From JBJXGC01 sp046154545 (GTDB lineage: Bacteria > Chloroflexota > Dehalococcoidia > Tepidiformales > Tepidiformaceae), in contig JBJXGC010000143.1 of NCBI GenBank assembly GCA_046154545.1, forward strand, positions 1 to 19,673: DNA of 19,673 nt. Reading direction: 5' to 3'. Below are positions 6,901-15,097 of this stretch, in pieces; position 1 is the first letter of the stretch; each line of letters begins with the position of its first letter. A program made the position numbers and the translations under genes. The notes under the pieces are model-generated. The model saw only the letters and a program-made list of their open reading frames with translations. It was not told the DNA's origin and did not search any database.

Positions 6901-9844
6901 GGTAGCGGCGGGCGCCCTCGGCCGTGGCCTCCTTCACCGTCACCCATTTCCGCTCGTACACCTCGACCGTGACGGCATGGCCCGGCAGGGCGTTGCCTTC
7001 CGTATCGACGGTGACCAGGTTGATCTCCGCCGGGCTCCCCGCGGTGGCGACGTACTCCGCCGGCCGGACGCCCGCGTAGAGGCTCGCGGGGTGCACCGAG
7101 ACGGTCGTCGAACCCGCCACCACCTGGCCGCTCGTGTCAGCCACAGAGGCTGAGAGCGTGTACTGCTGCGCCCCCTCGTTCCCCCGGATGGCGGCAGGCA
7201 CAGCGAAGCGGGCCACGCCATCGGCCCCGGTGGTCGCCGTACCGTTTGCCCGCACGGGGTCCCGCACGACGCTCGGGTTGAAGATGTCGTAGCGGAAGTA
7301 GTCGTAGTCGGCGAACGAGTAGAAGGGGAACTCCTTCGACTGCACGGCGAAGGGCGAACTGAGCACCGACCACTCGACCGCCGCCCCCGAAACCGCGCCG
7401 CCGAAGAAGAACGACGCCGTCGCGCTCGCTTCGATGCTCTCTCCGCTCGCGTAGGAGGGCTTCGCCGCCGCCACCTCGACCTGGAACTCCGGCCGCTTGA
7501 ACTCAGCGACGAGGAAGCTGGTGCCCGCGACGGGGAACTCGTTCGGGGTGGCCCGCCAGATCAACGAGATGCCATAGTCGCCGGTGTCGGCCCCTTCAGG
7601 GAGCTTCAGTGATTTGGCGAACGTGCCCACGCTGTTCAGCTCCACCGCTTCGCGCAGGAGCTGTTTGCCCTGCGAACTGGTGACGACGACGTCGATCGGC
7701 GGTTTGGCTTCCGGGATGGTGTAGGCCGCGTCGTCGTCGAGCCGGACAACGCCCTTGAAGTGGACCTCTTCGCCCGGGCGATAGATCGGCCGCTCGGTGT
7801 AGAGGTAGCCAACGTAGCGCCGTGCGCCGAAATCGATCGGCAGCCCGAGCTGGTAGAGCTCCACGCCCGCCTGCCAGTTGCTGTTGGCCACGCCCGAGCG
7901 CCCGCCGGCCTCCGCCCGGACGACCCGGGACGAATTCCAGCGCGTGCTGCCGTATGGGTCGAGGTCGTTCGCGAGCCGGAATGAGGCGAGGCCGCTGGCG
8001 TCGGTCGTTGCCTGGTTCGCGCCCGTCACTCCCGTCGCCGTGAGGACGAGGTTCGCGATCGGCTGGCCGGTATCCAGGTCCAGCGCCCAGGCCAGGAGTT
8101 CGTCCGACGCCTCCTTGAGGACGATCGCCGTATCGACCACGGTGAACATGAACTCCTGGCGCTCTTGAGGGCGCGGCCCGTTCCAGCGGACGTAGTAGTC
8201 GCCCTTCGGGAGCGGCCCGCCACCCGAGAGTGAGGTGGAGTTCAGCACGACTTCGTCCGGTGTCCCTGGCAGGCTCACCGTCCAGGTCCGCCGGGCTGGC
8301 AGCGACGGTTGAAATGGCGTCTCTTTGAACGAGAGGTGGTTCGCCGCCTGGATGGAGTCGCGCTCGCTCTTCGTCAGCGGGTAGAGGTTGAGGACGGCCG
8401 ACTGCATGTTCGCCGTGTGGAAGAAGAGGACGGGCTCCTGCGAGGCCGAATAGGTCGCCACCTGCCCGGGGAGCGCGAAGATCAGCGAACTCTCCAGCCC
8501 GCCCGTCCGGAACGTCCAGCTATAGGGCGGCAGGGGTTGGCCGTAGCGGTCGGTGGCGCCGGCGGCGATGGCGGCGGTGTACTGGGTGGAGGGCCGCAGG
8601 CGGAGGTTGACGCTCGCGTTCAGCTCGTCGGTGTAGAGGTTGTCGTTGATCTCCTTGGCGCTGAAGCCGCTCACGGAGATCTTGCCCTCCAACGAGTCCG
8701 GGTCCATCGGGTTCGAAAACTGGATGTAGACGCCGAAACGGCCTCCGCTTGGCTCGTTGTTGTGGGGGATGGTGTCGGCCACCCGCGGCTGGCCGACGGT
8801 GGTGAAGGCGGCCCGCCGTTCCGCTTGCGTCTCGCCCCCGGTGGCGCCCTTCGCGCCTTTCGCGAGGACAGCCGTGTAGACGTTCGCCTGGTTCAACGGA
8901 TTGGTGGGGGTGAAGGTGACGACCGTGTCGTCCTTCGTCCAGGCGGCGGTGGTGGGCACGGCGCCGGCAGCCGCCTCGAGCGTGAAGGCCGCCTCGACCG
9001 AGGCGCGCTCCATCTTCTGGTTGAACGTGAGCGTGACCGGCTGGCGGAGCGAGGCGAACTTCGAGTTCGCGTCCGGCGTGACGGCCGTCACCGCCGGGCT
9101 GAACGTGGTGAACTCCCAGGTGTAGTCGGCGCGCAGCACGCCGTCGGCCGCCGAGGTCAGGCCCGCCGCGATGCGCGCCCGGAACGTCGTGTTCCCGGGG
9201 ACGCTTTCGGGGATGAACCGGTAGAGGGAGGTGTTCAGCCACTCCCCCTTCCCCTGCAAGGGCGGCGTGAACTCGATCACCGGCTTCGTTGAGAGCTCGC
9301 TGATCAGCGTTAGCGGCGCTACCGAACGGCTGAACTGGACGAACACCTGTCCCTGCGCCGGTACCTCGACATCGTTCGGTGCCGGGATGACGCTCACGAC
9401 CGTGAGCAGCCCCTCCGTCGTGAAGCGGCGCACGAAGTCGTTGTCGAGCCCGGCTTCCGGGCGTGCCGGCACGCGGGCGGCGTACTCCTGGCCCCGTGGC
9501 AGGCCGGGGAATTTCGGCTGGAAGAGGAGCGTACGGTCGTCCGCCCAGACGTACTCGCCTTCGGGCCGCGGCTCGAAGATGAGGACCTTCTCGGCCCTGC
9601 GTTCGGCCGGCGGCTCCTTGAACGTGAGCTTGATCGGGGCGAGACGGGACACTTCCTCACCCTCGGCCGAGAACGAGAATCCGGGGGGCGGTGGGGGCGT
9701 GCCTGAGCTGCCACCATCGTCGAGGAGCAGCCAGAGACCGGTGCCAAGCCCACCGGCGATGACGACCGCCGCAACCGCCGTGGCGGCCGCGATCCGCCGG
9801 TTGCGGAGGAGCTGTTTCACGTGCTGGACCAGTGGCAGGTTCAT
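3911..9844 (-). CDS. giant bacterial alpha-2-macroglobulin, membrane-anchored, lacking the thioester
   Basis: 1977 residues. A short basic start is followed by one hydrophobic segment (about 18-42, no lipobox cysteine) and then a GGSSGTPPPPP linker, so it is anchored in the membrane with the bulk outside. Ig-like macroglobulin domains follow. TERPIYRPGEEV at 683-694 is the A2M_N signature, DNLTTW at 1284-1289 marks the alpha-2-macroglobulin domain, and DGGWGWC at 1526-1532 lies in the helical thioester-type domain. The end (EVFGRSDSGRF) is the usual C-terminus. Bacterial members trap peptidases and are thought to guard the envelope together with PBP1C. Where YPYGCxEQT is expected, residues 1474-1481 read YPSTSPLD, so no thioester can form. 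The ATG overlaps the pbpC stop as ATGA, giving a coupled two-gene unit. Family certain; its trapping ability is doubtful. Confidence 0.93.
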   Translation of the reverse strand: MNLPLVQHVKQLLRNRRIAAATAVAAVVIAGGLGTGLWLLLDDGGSSGTPPPPPGFSFSAEGEEVSRLAPIKLTFKEPPAERRAEKVLIFEPRPEGEYVWADDRTLLFQPKFPGLPRGQEYAARVPARPEAGLDNDFVRRFTTEGLLTVVSVIPAPNDVEVPAQGQVFVQFSRSVAPLTLISELSTKPVIEFTPPLQGKGEWLNTSLYRFIPESVPGNTTFRARIAAGLTSAADGVLRADYTWEFTTFSPAVTAVTPDANSKFASLRQPVTLTFNQKMERASVEAAFTLEAAAGAVPTTAAWTKDDTVVTFTPTNPLNQANVYTAVLAKGAKGATGGETQAERRAAFTTVGQPRVADTIPHNNEPSGGRFGVYIQFSNPMDPDSLEGKISVSGFSAKEINDNLYTDELNASVNLRLRPSTQYTAAIAAGATDRYGQPLPPYSWTFRTGGLESSLIFALPGQVATYSASQEPVLFFHTANMQSAVLNLYPLTKSERDSIQAANHLSFKETPFQPSLPARRTWTVSLPGTPDEVVLNSTSLSGGGPLPKGDYYVRWNGPRPQERQEFMFTVVDTAIVLKEASDELLAWALDLDTGQPIANLVLTATGVTGANQATTDASGLASFRLANDLDPYGSTRWNSSRVVRAEAGGRSGVANSNWQAGVELYQLGLPIDFGARRYVGYLYTERPIYRPGEEVHFKGVVRLDDDAAYTIPEAKPPIDVVVTSSQGKQLLREAVELNSVGTFAKSLKLPEGADTGDYGISLIWRATPNEFPVAGTSFLVAEFKRPEFQVEVAAAKPSYASGESIEASATASFFFGGAVSGAAVEWSVLSSPFAVQSKEFPFYSFADYDYFRYDIFNPSVVRDPVRANGTATTGADGVARFAVPAAIRGNEGAQQYTLSASVADTSGQVVAGSTTVSVHPASLYAGVRPAEYVATAGSPAEINLVTVDTEGNALPGHAVTVEVYERKWVTVKEATAEGARRYRSEPLDTLIETKTTQTGNKATGSVTITPKAAGTLRIVAVVTDERGRSARSAAYLWVSSGEFASWYVSNDDTIKLIADKESYEVGETATVLVPAPFSGSIGLVTTERGKIHTRAVQQFPTNSTQLAIPITARGVPDIFVSTVLYRPPTAEDPIPRYKVGYVELPVSTKTRELTVSIQPDRKQAKPGDMVRYDIRVTDSAGRGVKSEVSVAVVDKAVLSLAEERSTTGLKAFWYERGLGVRTSSSLAVSINRTNDVISEPQTGGKGGGGLDGERIRQDFKNTAYWNAQVATNDDGTATVQVPMPDNLTTWRMQVRAVSGDTMVGEGTNELLSTQPLLLRPALPRFLRVGDRVTLRLLVRNATEQAADVDVSLEAEGIELAGGTSRKTKVDPGQSTILEWPATVSAEGRAKLKFSAKSNTGLGDAVLQELPLTLDVTPETTATGGVVKQESLFEALYLPDYAILKGGELEIAVQPSLTGVLSGELPLFDRPFDPPYPSTSPLDWAARLIATAGVDRAEKSADPGTASPGRKSRVEGDLAALVSRQRSDGGWGWCTSCPGASDPWVTGWVLIAIGEARRGGFTFDNTSLNRAQSFIETELGRPADVKYPADPSRRAFFRYALAAAGGANAQLSTVRAMQEQYRAQLTNWGRAYLLLAMAEAGITKDDPQAGATLNDLITAVIPSANGNHWEDSESGGFGYTSVRTTSLVLQALVRMDPNHPLIEETTRWLMVARGTRDWEQSLNRAQGIAALSDFAASTGELAGDYDYAVEVGGKNVLSGHFKGLTREPAKKTVPLTSLEKGKITLLNFVRDSGALGRLYYTINLKYLTPAREVEALNRGMAVSDEYSLLGDPATKIAKAKLGQVVRVKVTVMTPGERDYVVVDDPLPAGLEPIDPSLKTTDPALIATLNAERDAANRPAGADYYAPWFGWYWNPFDQADLRDDRVTLRARILPKGVHEFIYYARATSVGDFFAAPAHAEESMFPEVFGRSDSGRFIVEP

Positions 9845-12177
9845 CGTTCTCGGACCTCATATGTCGAACGGGTGGTGAGCCGCGAGCCGTCCCTGAGGAC
9901 GGCCGTGACTTCGAGTTCGTGGTGGCCGGGGTCCAGGCGCCAGCGGACCGCGCCGCCGGCCGAGTTCGTCCGTCCGGCGGGCCGGCCGTCCACCGCGAAC
10001 TCGAAACTCGCGGCGTTGGCGGCGGAGGCCCGCAGGAGCAACTCCTCTGCCGGCAGTTCGGGCGAACGGAAGAGCACGCTGCCCCGCGCCGGCGAGACGA
10101 TCCGGACGGGCTCCGCATCGGCCGGTGCGCCGCTGGCCAGCGGCAGGCCGGCGTCGAACGCCCAGGCGCGGGCCTCGGCCGGTGGGTCGATGGCGACTGT
10201 GCCGTCGCCCCGGGCCACGTAGTACCGTTCGGCCAGGAGCGGCTCGGTGCCGCGCACGAACCACTCGTAGCCCGGCGATGGACAGGCCGGCCCCGGGCGG
10301 AGCCCGGTCGGACTGCAGACGGGCGCCCGCACGAGTGTCGCCGGTGGTGCGGGCCAGCCGGCCCCCTCGCCCTCGCCCTCGACGGCGGCCTCGATCACGT
10401 CGCGCCAGATGGGCGCCGCGCCGGCAACGCCGGAGACGTTATCCATGGGCTGCCCGTTGGCGTTCCCCACCCACACCCCCGCCACGCGGCCGGGCGTGTA
10501 GCCTACCGTCCAGTTGTCGCGGAAACCGGTGGTGGTGCCCGTCTTTACGGCCGCGCCGGCGGACGACTCCAGCGGGCTGAGCTGGCCGAAGCCGGGGATG
10601 CGGGCCTCCCCGTCGCGGAGGATGTCGGTGATCAGCCAGGCGTGCTCCGCGGCGATGATCTGGCGGGCGGGCCCCGGGCCGCGTTCATAGAGCACCTGGC
10701 CGCTGGCGTCACGCACGCGCGCCACGGCGTAGGGCTCCCGCCGTTCGCCGCCATTGGCGAGGACGCCGTAGGCGGCGGTCAGGTCGAGAAGCCGGACCTC
10801 GCCGCCGCCGAGGGTGAGGGCGAGGCCGTAGCGCTCGGCCTCCGTGAGCGTGTCGAGGCCGAAACGGTGGGCGGTCTCCAGGAAGCGGTCGATGCCCAGG
10901 TCGGCAAGCGTGCGGACGGCGGGGACGTTGTAGGAGGAGGCGAGCGCCGTCCGCAGCGGCACCGGCCCGTGGAAGCGGCGGTCGTAGTTGCCGGGCGAAT
11001 ACGGGCCCTCCGCGGTGTCGAAGGTGGTGGCCACGTCGAGGAGCTGGCTGGCCGCGGTGTACCCCTGTTCGAGCGCGGCCGTGTAGAGGAACGGCTTGAG
11101 CGCCGAGCCCGGCTGGCGGCTGGCGAGGGCGAGGTTGTTCTGCCCCCCATTGACCGCGTCGTCGAAGTCCGCGCTGCCGACCATCGCCAGGATGCGGCCG
11201 TCGCGCGGGTCGAGGACGACGGCGGCCGCGTTGGTCACGTTGCGGTCGCGCAGCTCTGCCAGCCGCTGCCGCACCGAGCGCTCAGCCTCCGCCTGGAGCC
11301 CGGCGTCGAGCGTGGTTTCGATCACCAGGCCCTGGCGGTCCGCCAGGTCCGGCCGGAGCGCGCGCAGTTCATCCAGGGCGTAGTTGACAAAGTGCGGGGC
11401 GACGACCGGGGCGAGGGCGCCCACGAAGCTGAGCGGCTCGGCGAGGGCGGTCCGCTCCTGTTCGCTGCTGATCAGGCCATCGCCGCGCATGCGGCGGAGG
11501 ACGTATGCCTGCCGGGCCGTGGCGGCCTCACGGTCTGTCCCCGGGTCGTAGCTCTCGGGGTTTTGCGGCAGACCGGCGAGGAAGGCGGCCTGGGCGAGGT
11601 TGAGGTCTTTCGCGGCGACGCCGAAGTAGGTCCGGGCGGCGGCTTCGATGCCGTAGGCGCCGCGTCCGTAGTAGACGTCGTTCAGATACGCGGCCAGGAT
11701 CTCGTCCTTTGACGCGTGCGCCTCGATGCGAAGCGCGAGGACCGCTTCGCGCGCTTTGCGGATGAGCGACGGACTGTTGTCGTGGAGATAGATGCGCCGG
11801 GCCAGCTGCTGGGTGATCGTCGAAGCGCCGCTCGCCGTCGAGCGGGACCGCAGGGCCGCCCGCGCGATCGCCAGCGGGTCGATGCCGCTGTGGCCGCGAA
11901 AGCGCTGGTCCTCGGCTGCGATCGTTGCTTCGATAACGGCCGGGGCCACGCGGTCGAGAGAGATGGGGATGCGGAGCCCGGCCGCCGTGTCGCGCTGAAG
12001 GACGATCCCGTGGCTGTCGAGGACGACGGTGCCGCCGGGTGCCTCGCGGTCAGCCAGCGGCGCCAGGGGCGCGCAGGAGATGTATGCCCAACCCGCGACG
12101 GCGAGGGCGACAGACGCGGCGGCGCCCAGGGTGGCCCTGCTCAATCGCCGCCGGTGGAAAGATCGTCGCACAGACAT
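9841..12177 (-). CDS. pbpC: penicillin-binding protein 1C (glycosyltransferase/transpeptidase)
   Basis: 778 residues, a bifunctional peptidoglycan synthase. An N-terminal membrane segment lies at about 15-33. The GT51 domain shows EDQRFRGHSGID at 89-100 (catalytic E89) and GASTITQQ at 117-124. The transpeptidase has S358-x-x-K361 (SALK), S415-Y-N417 and K545-T-G547, all intact. The C-terminal BiPBP_C domain (about 690-775: IVSPARGSVLF, then FEFAVDGRPAG) is the mark of the 1C type. ATG 12177 is chosen because the basic MSVRRSFHRRRL and the membrane segment begin there; the 76 residues available upstream in frame look non-coding. The ribosome-binding site is weak (GGGGGC). It is followed immediately by the macroglobulin through an ATGA overlap, the classic pbpC/A2M pairing. 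Confidence 0.93.
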   Translation of the reverse strand: MSVRRSFHRRRLSRATLGAAASVALAVAGWAYISCAPLAPLADREAPGGTVVLDSHGIVLQRDTAAGLRIPISLDRVAPAVIEATIAAEDQRFRGHSGIDPLAIARAALRSRSTASGASTITQQLARRIYLHDNSPSLIRKAREAVLALRIEAHASKDEILAAYLNDVYYGRGAYGIEAAARTYFGVAAKDLNLAQAAFLAGLPQNPESYDPGTDREAATARQAYVLRRMRGDGLISSEQERTALAEPLSFVGALAPVVAPHFVNYALDELRALRPDLADRQGLVIETTLDAGLQAEAERSVRQRLAELRDRNVTNAAAVVLDPRDGRILAMVGSADFDDAVNGGQNNLALASRQPGSALKPFLYTAALEQGYTAASQLLDVATTFDTAEGPYSPGNYDRRFHGPVPLRTALASSYNVPAVRTLADLGIDRFLETAHRFGLDTLTEAERYGLALTLGGGEVRLLDLTAAYGVLANGGERREPYAVARVRDASGQVLYERGPGPARQIIAAEHAWLITDILRDGEARIPGFGQLSPLESSAGAAVKTGTTTGFRDNWTVGYTPGRVAGVWVGNANGQPMDNVSGVAGAAPIWRDVIEAAVEGEGEGAGWPAPPATLVRAPVCSPTGLRPGPACPSPGYEWFVRGTEPLLAERYYVARGDGTVAIDPPAEARAWAFDAGLPLASGAPADAEPVRIVSPARGSVLFRSPELPAEELLLRASAANAASFEFAVDGRPAGRTNSAGGAVRWRLDPGHHELEVTAVLRDGSRLTTRSTYEVRER

Positions 12178-12201
12178 ACAGACGCCGCCCCCGCACCAGG
12201 A

Positions 12202-12214
12202 GTTCCCTCGGAAC
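12202..12214. promoter_or_regulatory. small inverted repeat upstream of pbpC
   Basis: GTTCC-CTC-GGAAC is a perfect 5 bp inverted repeat 25 bases before the pbpC start. It could be an operator for the pbpC/macroglobulin unit, but no promoter hexamers stand out beside it and chance occurrence is quite possible. Nothing else is seen in the 166-base gap 12178-12343. Confidence 0.2.
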
Positions 12215-12343
12215 GTACGCGCCCAGCGGCCGGGAGAGGAATGCCGTGCGTCCGTGGATTGGGGGGCCGTTCGTCGGCAAACGAAGGGTGGACGGGATGG
12301 CCCCACGACCAGGCGGCGTGCCGGAATCAGACCGTGCGCCTGC

Positions 12344-13132
12344 CTAGCCCGCGTAGCGCTCCGCGAAGTCGGCCTCACCCAGAGAAGCGCCGCGCCGCCG
12401 TTCACTCACCGCGAGCTCCATGCGGGTGAGCTGGGCGAGGCCCTTGCGCGTGTCGCTGGCAACCCGGGCCTTATCCTGGCGGGTCATCCGCGTCTTGAAG
12501 AGCCAGTAGGTGAAGGCCTTCCACTGGCCGTACTCGACCCGCTCGCCGAGCATGATGCCCGTCTTTTCGTAGTAGAGGGCGGTCAGTTCGCGGAGGGTCA
12601 TGCCGTACACGCGGCGGTACATGCCCTCGTCCTGGCGCGGGTCGACGCCCCAGGCCCGGCTCCGCCCCTCCTTGTGGATCTCCTCCTCCACGAAGAGCTG
12701 GAGGGCTTCCTCAACCAGCACGCCGTAAAGGTAGTTCAGGTGGGCGGAGTATTTGGCCGGGCCCAGCCGTTCGGCGAAGTCCTCGTCGTCCAGTTCGATC
12801 GGCCAGTGGCCGTGGAAGAGCAGCGCGTCCGCTTCCTTCGCAGGCACGAGGTCGGCGACCTCGCCCAGGAGCCGCTCGGCCAGGAGCATCCAGTCGAACG
12901 CCTCCCCCCCGACCAGGTACTGGTAGTGCCGGTCGCCGATCCATTCGTCCGGGGTGCGCCAGCGGCCGGCCGCGTCGAGCATCGCGTCGAACCAGTGCTG
13001 TCCGGAGAGGATCGCCTGACGGAAACGGAGGACGGTCTCTTCGGGTGCGGGCAGTCCTGCCGGTTCTTCGGCGATCCCGGGCACGGCGCCCGGCGGTTCG
13101 TGAGTAGACGAAGCCGTCGGCATAACAGTCAT
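12344..13132 (-). CDS. conserved protein of unknown function
   Basis: 262 residues, soluble, helix-rich and acidic, with no signal peptide or membrane segment. Distinctive blocks are GQHWFDAMLDAAGRW, YQYLVGGEAFDWMLLAERLL, LNYLYGVLVEEALQLFVEEE, YGQWKAFTYWLFKTR and ARVASDTRKGLAQL. From memory I associate this set with a family found mainly in Chloroflexota and without a known activity. Many conserved aromatic and acidic residues suggest a ligand pocket, but no catalytic motif is evident. An ATG at 13123 (MPTASS) may be the true start: the extended -10 at 13143-13135 would place transcription start near 13128, downstream of ATG 13132. No Shine-Dalgarno precedes either. Coding is certain from the composition; function is not. 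Confidence 0.8.
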   Translation of the reverse strand: MTVMPTASSTHEPPGAVPGIAEEPAGLPAPEETVLRFRQAILSGQHWFDAMLDAAGRWRTPDEWIGDRHYQYLVGGEAFDWMLLAERLLGEVADLVPAKEADALLFHGHWPIELDDEDFAERLGPAKYSAHLNYLYGVLVEEALQLFVEEEIHKEGRSRAWGVDPRQDEGMYRRVYGMTLRELTALYYEKTGIMLGERVEYGQWKAFTYWLFKTRMTRQDKARVASDTRKGLAQLTRMELAVSERRRGASLGEADFAERYAG

Positions 13133-13134
13133 CC

Positions 13135-13143
13135 ATCATAACA
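13135..13143 (-). promoter_or_regulatory. extended -10 promoter (TGTTATGAT) of the unknown gene
   Basis: The minus strand reads TGT then TATGAT, five of six matches to the -10 consensus plus the TG extension. It ends two bases before ATG 13132 and eleven before ATG 13123, so it favours the second start with a leader of only a few bases. No -35 is evident. Confidence 0.45.
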
Positions 13144-13197
13144 AACGGCCGGGTATGGATGGTGGAAGAGGGCGTGCCGGCGTGCCGGCGCCCGAAT

Positions 13198-14367
13198 TTA
13201 CCAGAACGGGGGGAGCGTCTCGCTGATCAACGCCCGGCCCGCGGCCTCGTACACGTTCCCGGCCGCGATGACGTGCTGGCAGGCGGTGTGAATGTCGCGG
13301 AGCATCCGGTCGAGCGCGTTCGGCGTGTAGACGGTCGCCGAGCCAGCCGCGTGGTAAAGCTCCGCCACCGCTTTGGCTGAGGCGTCGTGGGCGTAGGTCA
13401 TCGCGAGCCGCATCCGCGCCCGGTCAGCGACTCCCGGCATCTCGCCCGCGCAGAGCGAGTCCCAGACAGCGCCAAGCGAACCGTAGGCGAAGGCCCGCGC
13501 GGATTCAACGGTCGCCACGGCGTTGGCCAGCGCGATCTGGACGGACGCCTGGTCCTTCGGCGCCGCGCCGAACTTGCCCCGCTTGGCCCGGATGATGCCG
13601 AGGAACTCGTCGATCGCGCCGCGGCCTATCCCCAGCGGCACGCCCGGGTGGTTCGAAAGGAAGAGCGAGTTGAGCGTCCAGAGCGGGCCCGGCCGCTTCG
13701 CTTTGCCGCCAAACAGGTCGAACGTCCGCTCCTCCGGGACGAAGACGCCGTCGAAGGCGAAGTCGTTGCTGCCGCTCCCGCGGAGGCCGCCGGTCTGCCA
13801 GTTGTCGAACACCTCGGTCTCACCGATCGGGACGGCCACCAGGAGGCGTCGGGGCTGCCCCGCCTCGTCCAGCGCGGGCGCTTCGCCATCGAACACCACC
13901 ACACCGCCGGCGACCCACCCCGCGTGCGTGATCCCGCTCGCGAAGGGCCAGCGGCCGCTCACCCGGAACCCGCCCGGGACCATGACCGCCCGCCCCGGCG
14001 GCACGATGGCGGCGGCGGTCACGATGTCCGGGTCCGGGTACATCGTCCGGGCCACGTCCTGGTCGAGGAAGGCGTTGAAATACGAATTGGCCGAAGCGAT
14101 CATCACGCACCAGCCGGCCGAGCCCGAGGCGGCCGAGATCTCCTCGACCACCCGGTTCTGGGTCAGGGGGTCGGTCTCGCAGCCGCCCCAGGCGGCTGGC
14201 ATCGACATCCGGAAGCAGCCGGCTTCGCGCAGCAGCGCGACGATCCGGGGCGGGAGCTGCCTCGCCGCATCGATCTCCTCGGCCGCCTCGCGGAGGGAGG
14301 GCGCCAGCGCCCGTGCCCTCGCGACGAGTTCTTCTGACGTCGTGGCTGGCCCGGCAGATGTGCTCAC
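13198..14367 (-). CDS. acyl-CoA dehydrogenase-fold flavoprotein (HsaA/DszC-like monooxygenase type)
   Basis: 389 residues. The order is an N-terminal helical domain (LREAGCFRMSMPAAWGG at about 46-62), the middle beta domain (VSGRWPFASGITHAGW, then WQTGGLRGSGSNDF) and the C-terminal four-helix domain (RDIHTACQHVI near the end). The WQTGGLRGSGS and RDIHTACQH forms are those of flavin-dependent group D monooxygenases (HsaA, DszC, HpaB-like) rather than true acyl-CoA dehydrogenases, and no catalytic glutamate is apparent. It would use reduced flavin from a separate reductase, which is not in this window; an aromatic or heteroatom substrate is possible but unknown. The start is GTG, with GAGGAA six bases upstream and an extended -10 at 14409-14401. 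It is followed at 66 bases by the separately promoted unknown gene. Confidence 0.82.
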   Translation of the reverse strand: MSTSAGPATTSEELVARARALAPSLREAAEEIDAARQLPPRIVALLREAGCFRMSMPAAWGGCETDPLTQNRVVEEISAASGSAGWCVMIASANSYFNAFLDQDVARTMYPDPDIVTAAAIVPPGRAVMVPGGFRVSGRWPFASGITHAGWVAGGVVVFDGEAPALDEAGQPRRLLVAVPIGETEVFDNWQTGGLRGSGSNDFAFDGVFVPEERTFDLFGGKAKRPGPLWTLNSLFLSNHPGVPLGIGRGAIDEFLGIIRAKRGKFGAAPKDQASVQIALANAVATVESARAFAYGSLGAVWDSLCAGEMPGVADRARMRLAMTYAHDASAKAVAELYHAAGSATVYTPNALDRMLRDIHTACQHVIAAGNVYEAAGRALISETLPPFW

Positions 14368-14400
14368 GGCGGTTTCCTCAGCGCCGGTCGGCGGGTGCGT

Positions 14401-14409
14401 ACGGTACCA
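14401..14409 (-). promoter_or_regulatory. extended -10 promoter candidate (TGGTACCGT) of the flavoprotein gene
   Basis: The minus strand TGG-TACCGT lies 33 bases before the GTG start, leaving room for the GAGGAA ribosome-binding site. The hexamer itself is weak (three of six). It sits between the vapC stop and the flavoprotein start. Confidence 0.35.
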
Positions 14410-14413
14410 CGCC

Positions 14414-14821
14414 TCAGGGCAGGCCGGGAGCCTCGACCCGGAGCCCGGCCTGCTCGGCCGCTGCTCGCATGCGGGCGTCGTAGGTCACGAGGAGGTCGAG
14501 GCCGCTTCCGAGCGAGAGCGCAGAAGCGACATGAATCGCGTCGAGGGTGCGGAGTCCTGGCGGTCGCAAGCGCCCGGCGGAGCGCAGGAGATCCGCAATC
14601 GGCGGGACGAGAAACAGCGGCTGTAACCGCTCAAGGGCCCCGGCTACGAGCGACTCATCCAATCGCGCGACCGCGCGCATCACCTCTGTGATGGCAATCG
14701 CACTGCTGGCGAGCCGGTAGCCCGCAAGAAAGTGGGACATGGCCTCTGTTTCGGGCTCGGTGACCACGAATTTCACGAGCCCCGAGGCGTCAATGTAGGC
14801 CAGGGGGTCAGAAGCGCTCAT
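14414..14821 (-). CDS. vapC: VapC-type PIN-domain ribonuclease toxin
   Basis: 135 residues, one PIN domain, normal length for VapC. The acidic metal-binding set is complete: D11 (YIDASGLVK), E46 (ITEVMRA), D94 (TLDAIHVASAL) and D115 (LLVTYDARM). VapC toxins cut tRNA or rRNA using Mg2+ and halt translation until bound by their antitoxin. The start overlaps the 3' end of the antitoxin gene by 14 bases, so translation is coupled and antitoxin is made first. No decay is seen, so the toxin is probably active. The exact RNA target cannot be read from the sequence. Confidence 0.92.
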   Translation of the reverse strand: MSASDPLAYIDASGLVKFVVTEPETEAMSHFLAGYRLASSAIAITEVMRAVARLDESLVAGALERLQPLFLVPPIADLLRSAGRLRPPGLRTLDAIHVASALSLGSGLDLLVTYDARMRAAAEQAGLRVEAPGLP

Positions 14822-15095
14822 CGGCTCTCATCTCCGCGAGGATGGCACTCAGCGACGGGCCGGTGGCCCTCGCCGGAAATGGGGCAGGCCTCACCGCCGG
14901 GGCGTCCGCTGGCGGAGCCGTCAGGACGCCCCGGGCGACGAGCCGATCGACGGTGTCCAGCGGTTCATCGGGCAGCGGCGTCAGAAGCGCCACCGGCCGG
15001 CCGCGGTCCGTGATCTCAACGCGCTCGCCGTTCTTGACCATGGCGATGTATTTGCTCGCGTGCTGACGGAGTTCCCTGATGCCTATCGTCGTCAT
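14808..15095 (-). CDS. vapB: Phd/YefM-family antitoxin (VapB role)
   Basis: 95 residues. Residues 1-45 (IGIRELRQHASKYIAMVKNG, then VEITDRGRPVALL) form the Phd/YefM DNA-binding fold, which dimerises and represses its own promoter. A proline- and alanine-rich linker (about 60-78) leads to a C-terminal helix (LSAILAEMRADERF) that would occupy the VapC active site. It is the upstream partner of the PIN toxin. There is no Shine-Dalgarno; the -10 lies seven bases before ATG 15095, pointing to a leaderless message, and a palindrome covers that -10. It follows larC on the same strand after 35 bases but has its own promoter. Confidence 0.9.
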   Translation of the reverse strand: MTTIGIRELRQHASKYIAMVKNGERVEITDRGRPVALLTPLPDEPLDTVDRLVARGVLTAPPADAPAVRPAPFPARATGPSLSAILAEMRADERF

Positions 15096-15097
15096 GT

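Noticed and set aside
3980..7153. 1057-codon open frame on the plus strand inside the macroglobulin gene
   Set aside because: Composition is low-complexity Arg/Gly/Val/Glu typical of the antisense of a GC-rich gene; no domain is recognisable and the macroglobulin on the other strand is unmistakable.
9832..11712. 626-codon plus-strand frame antisense to pbpC
   Set aside because: Same GC-driven shadow; all PBP1C motifs are on the minus strand.
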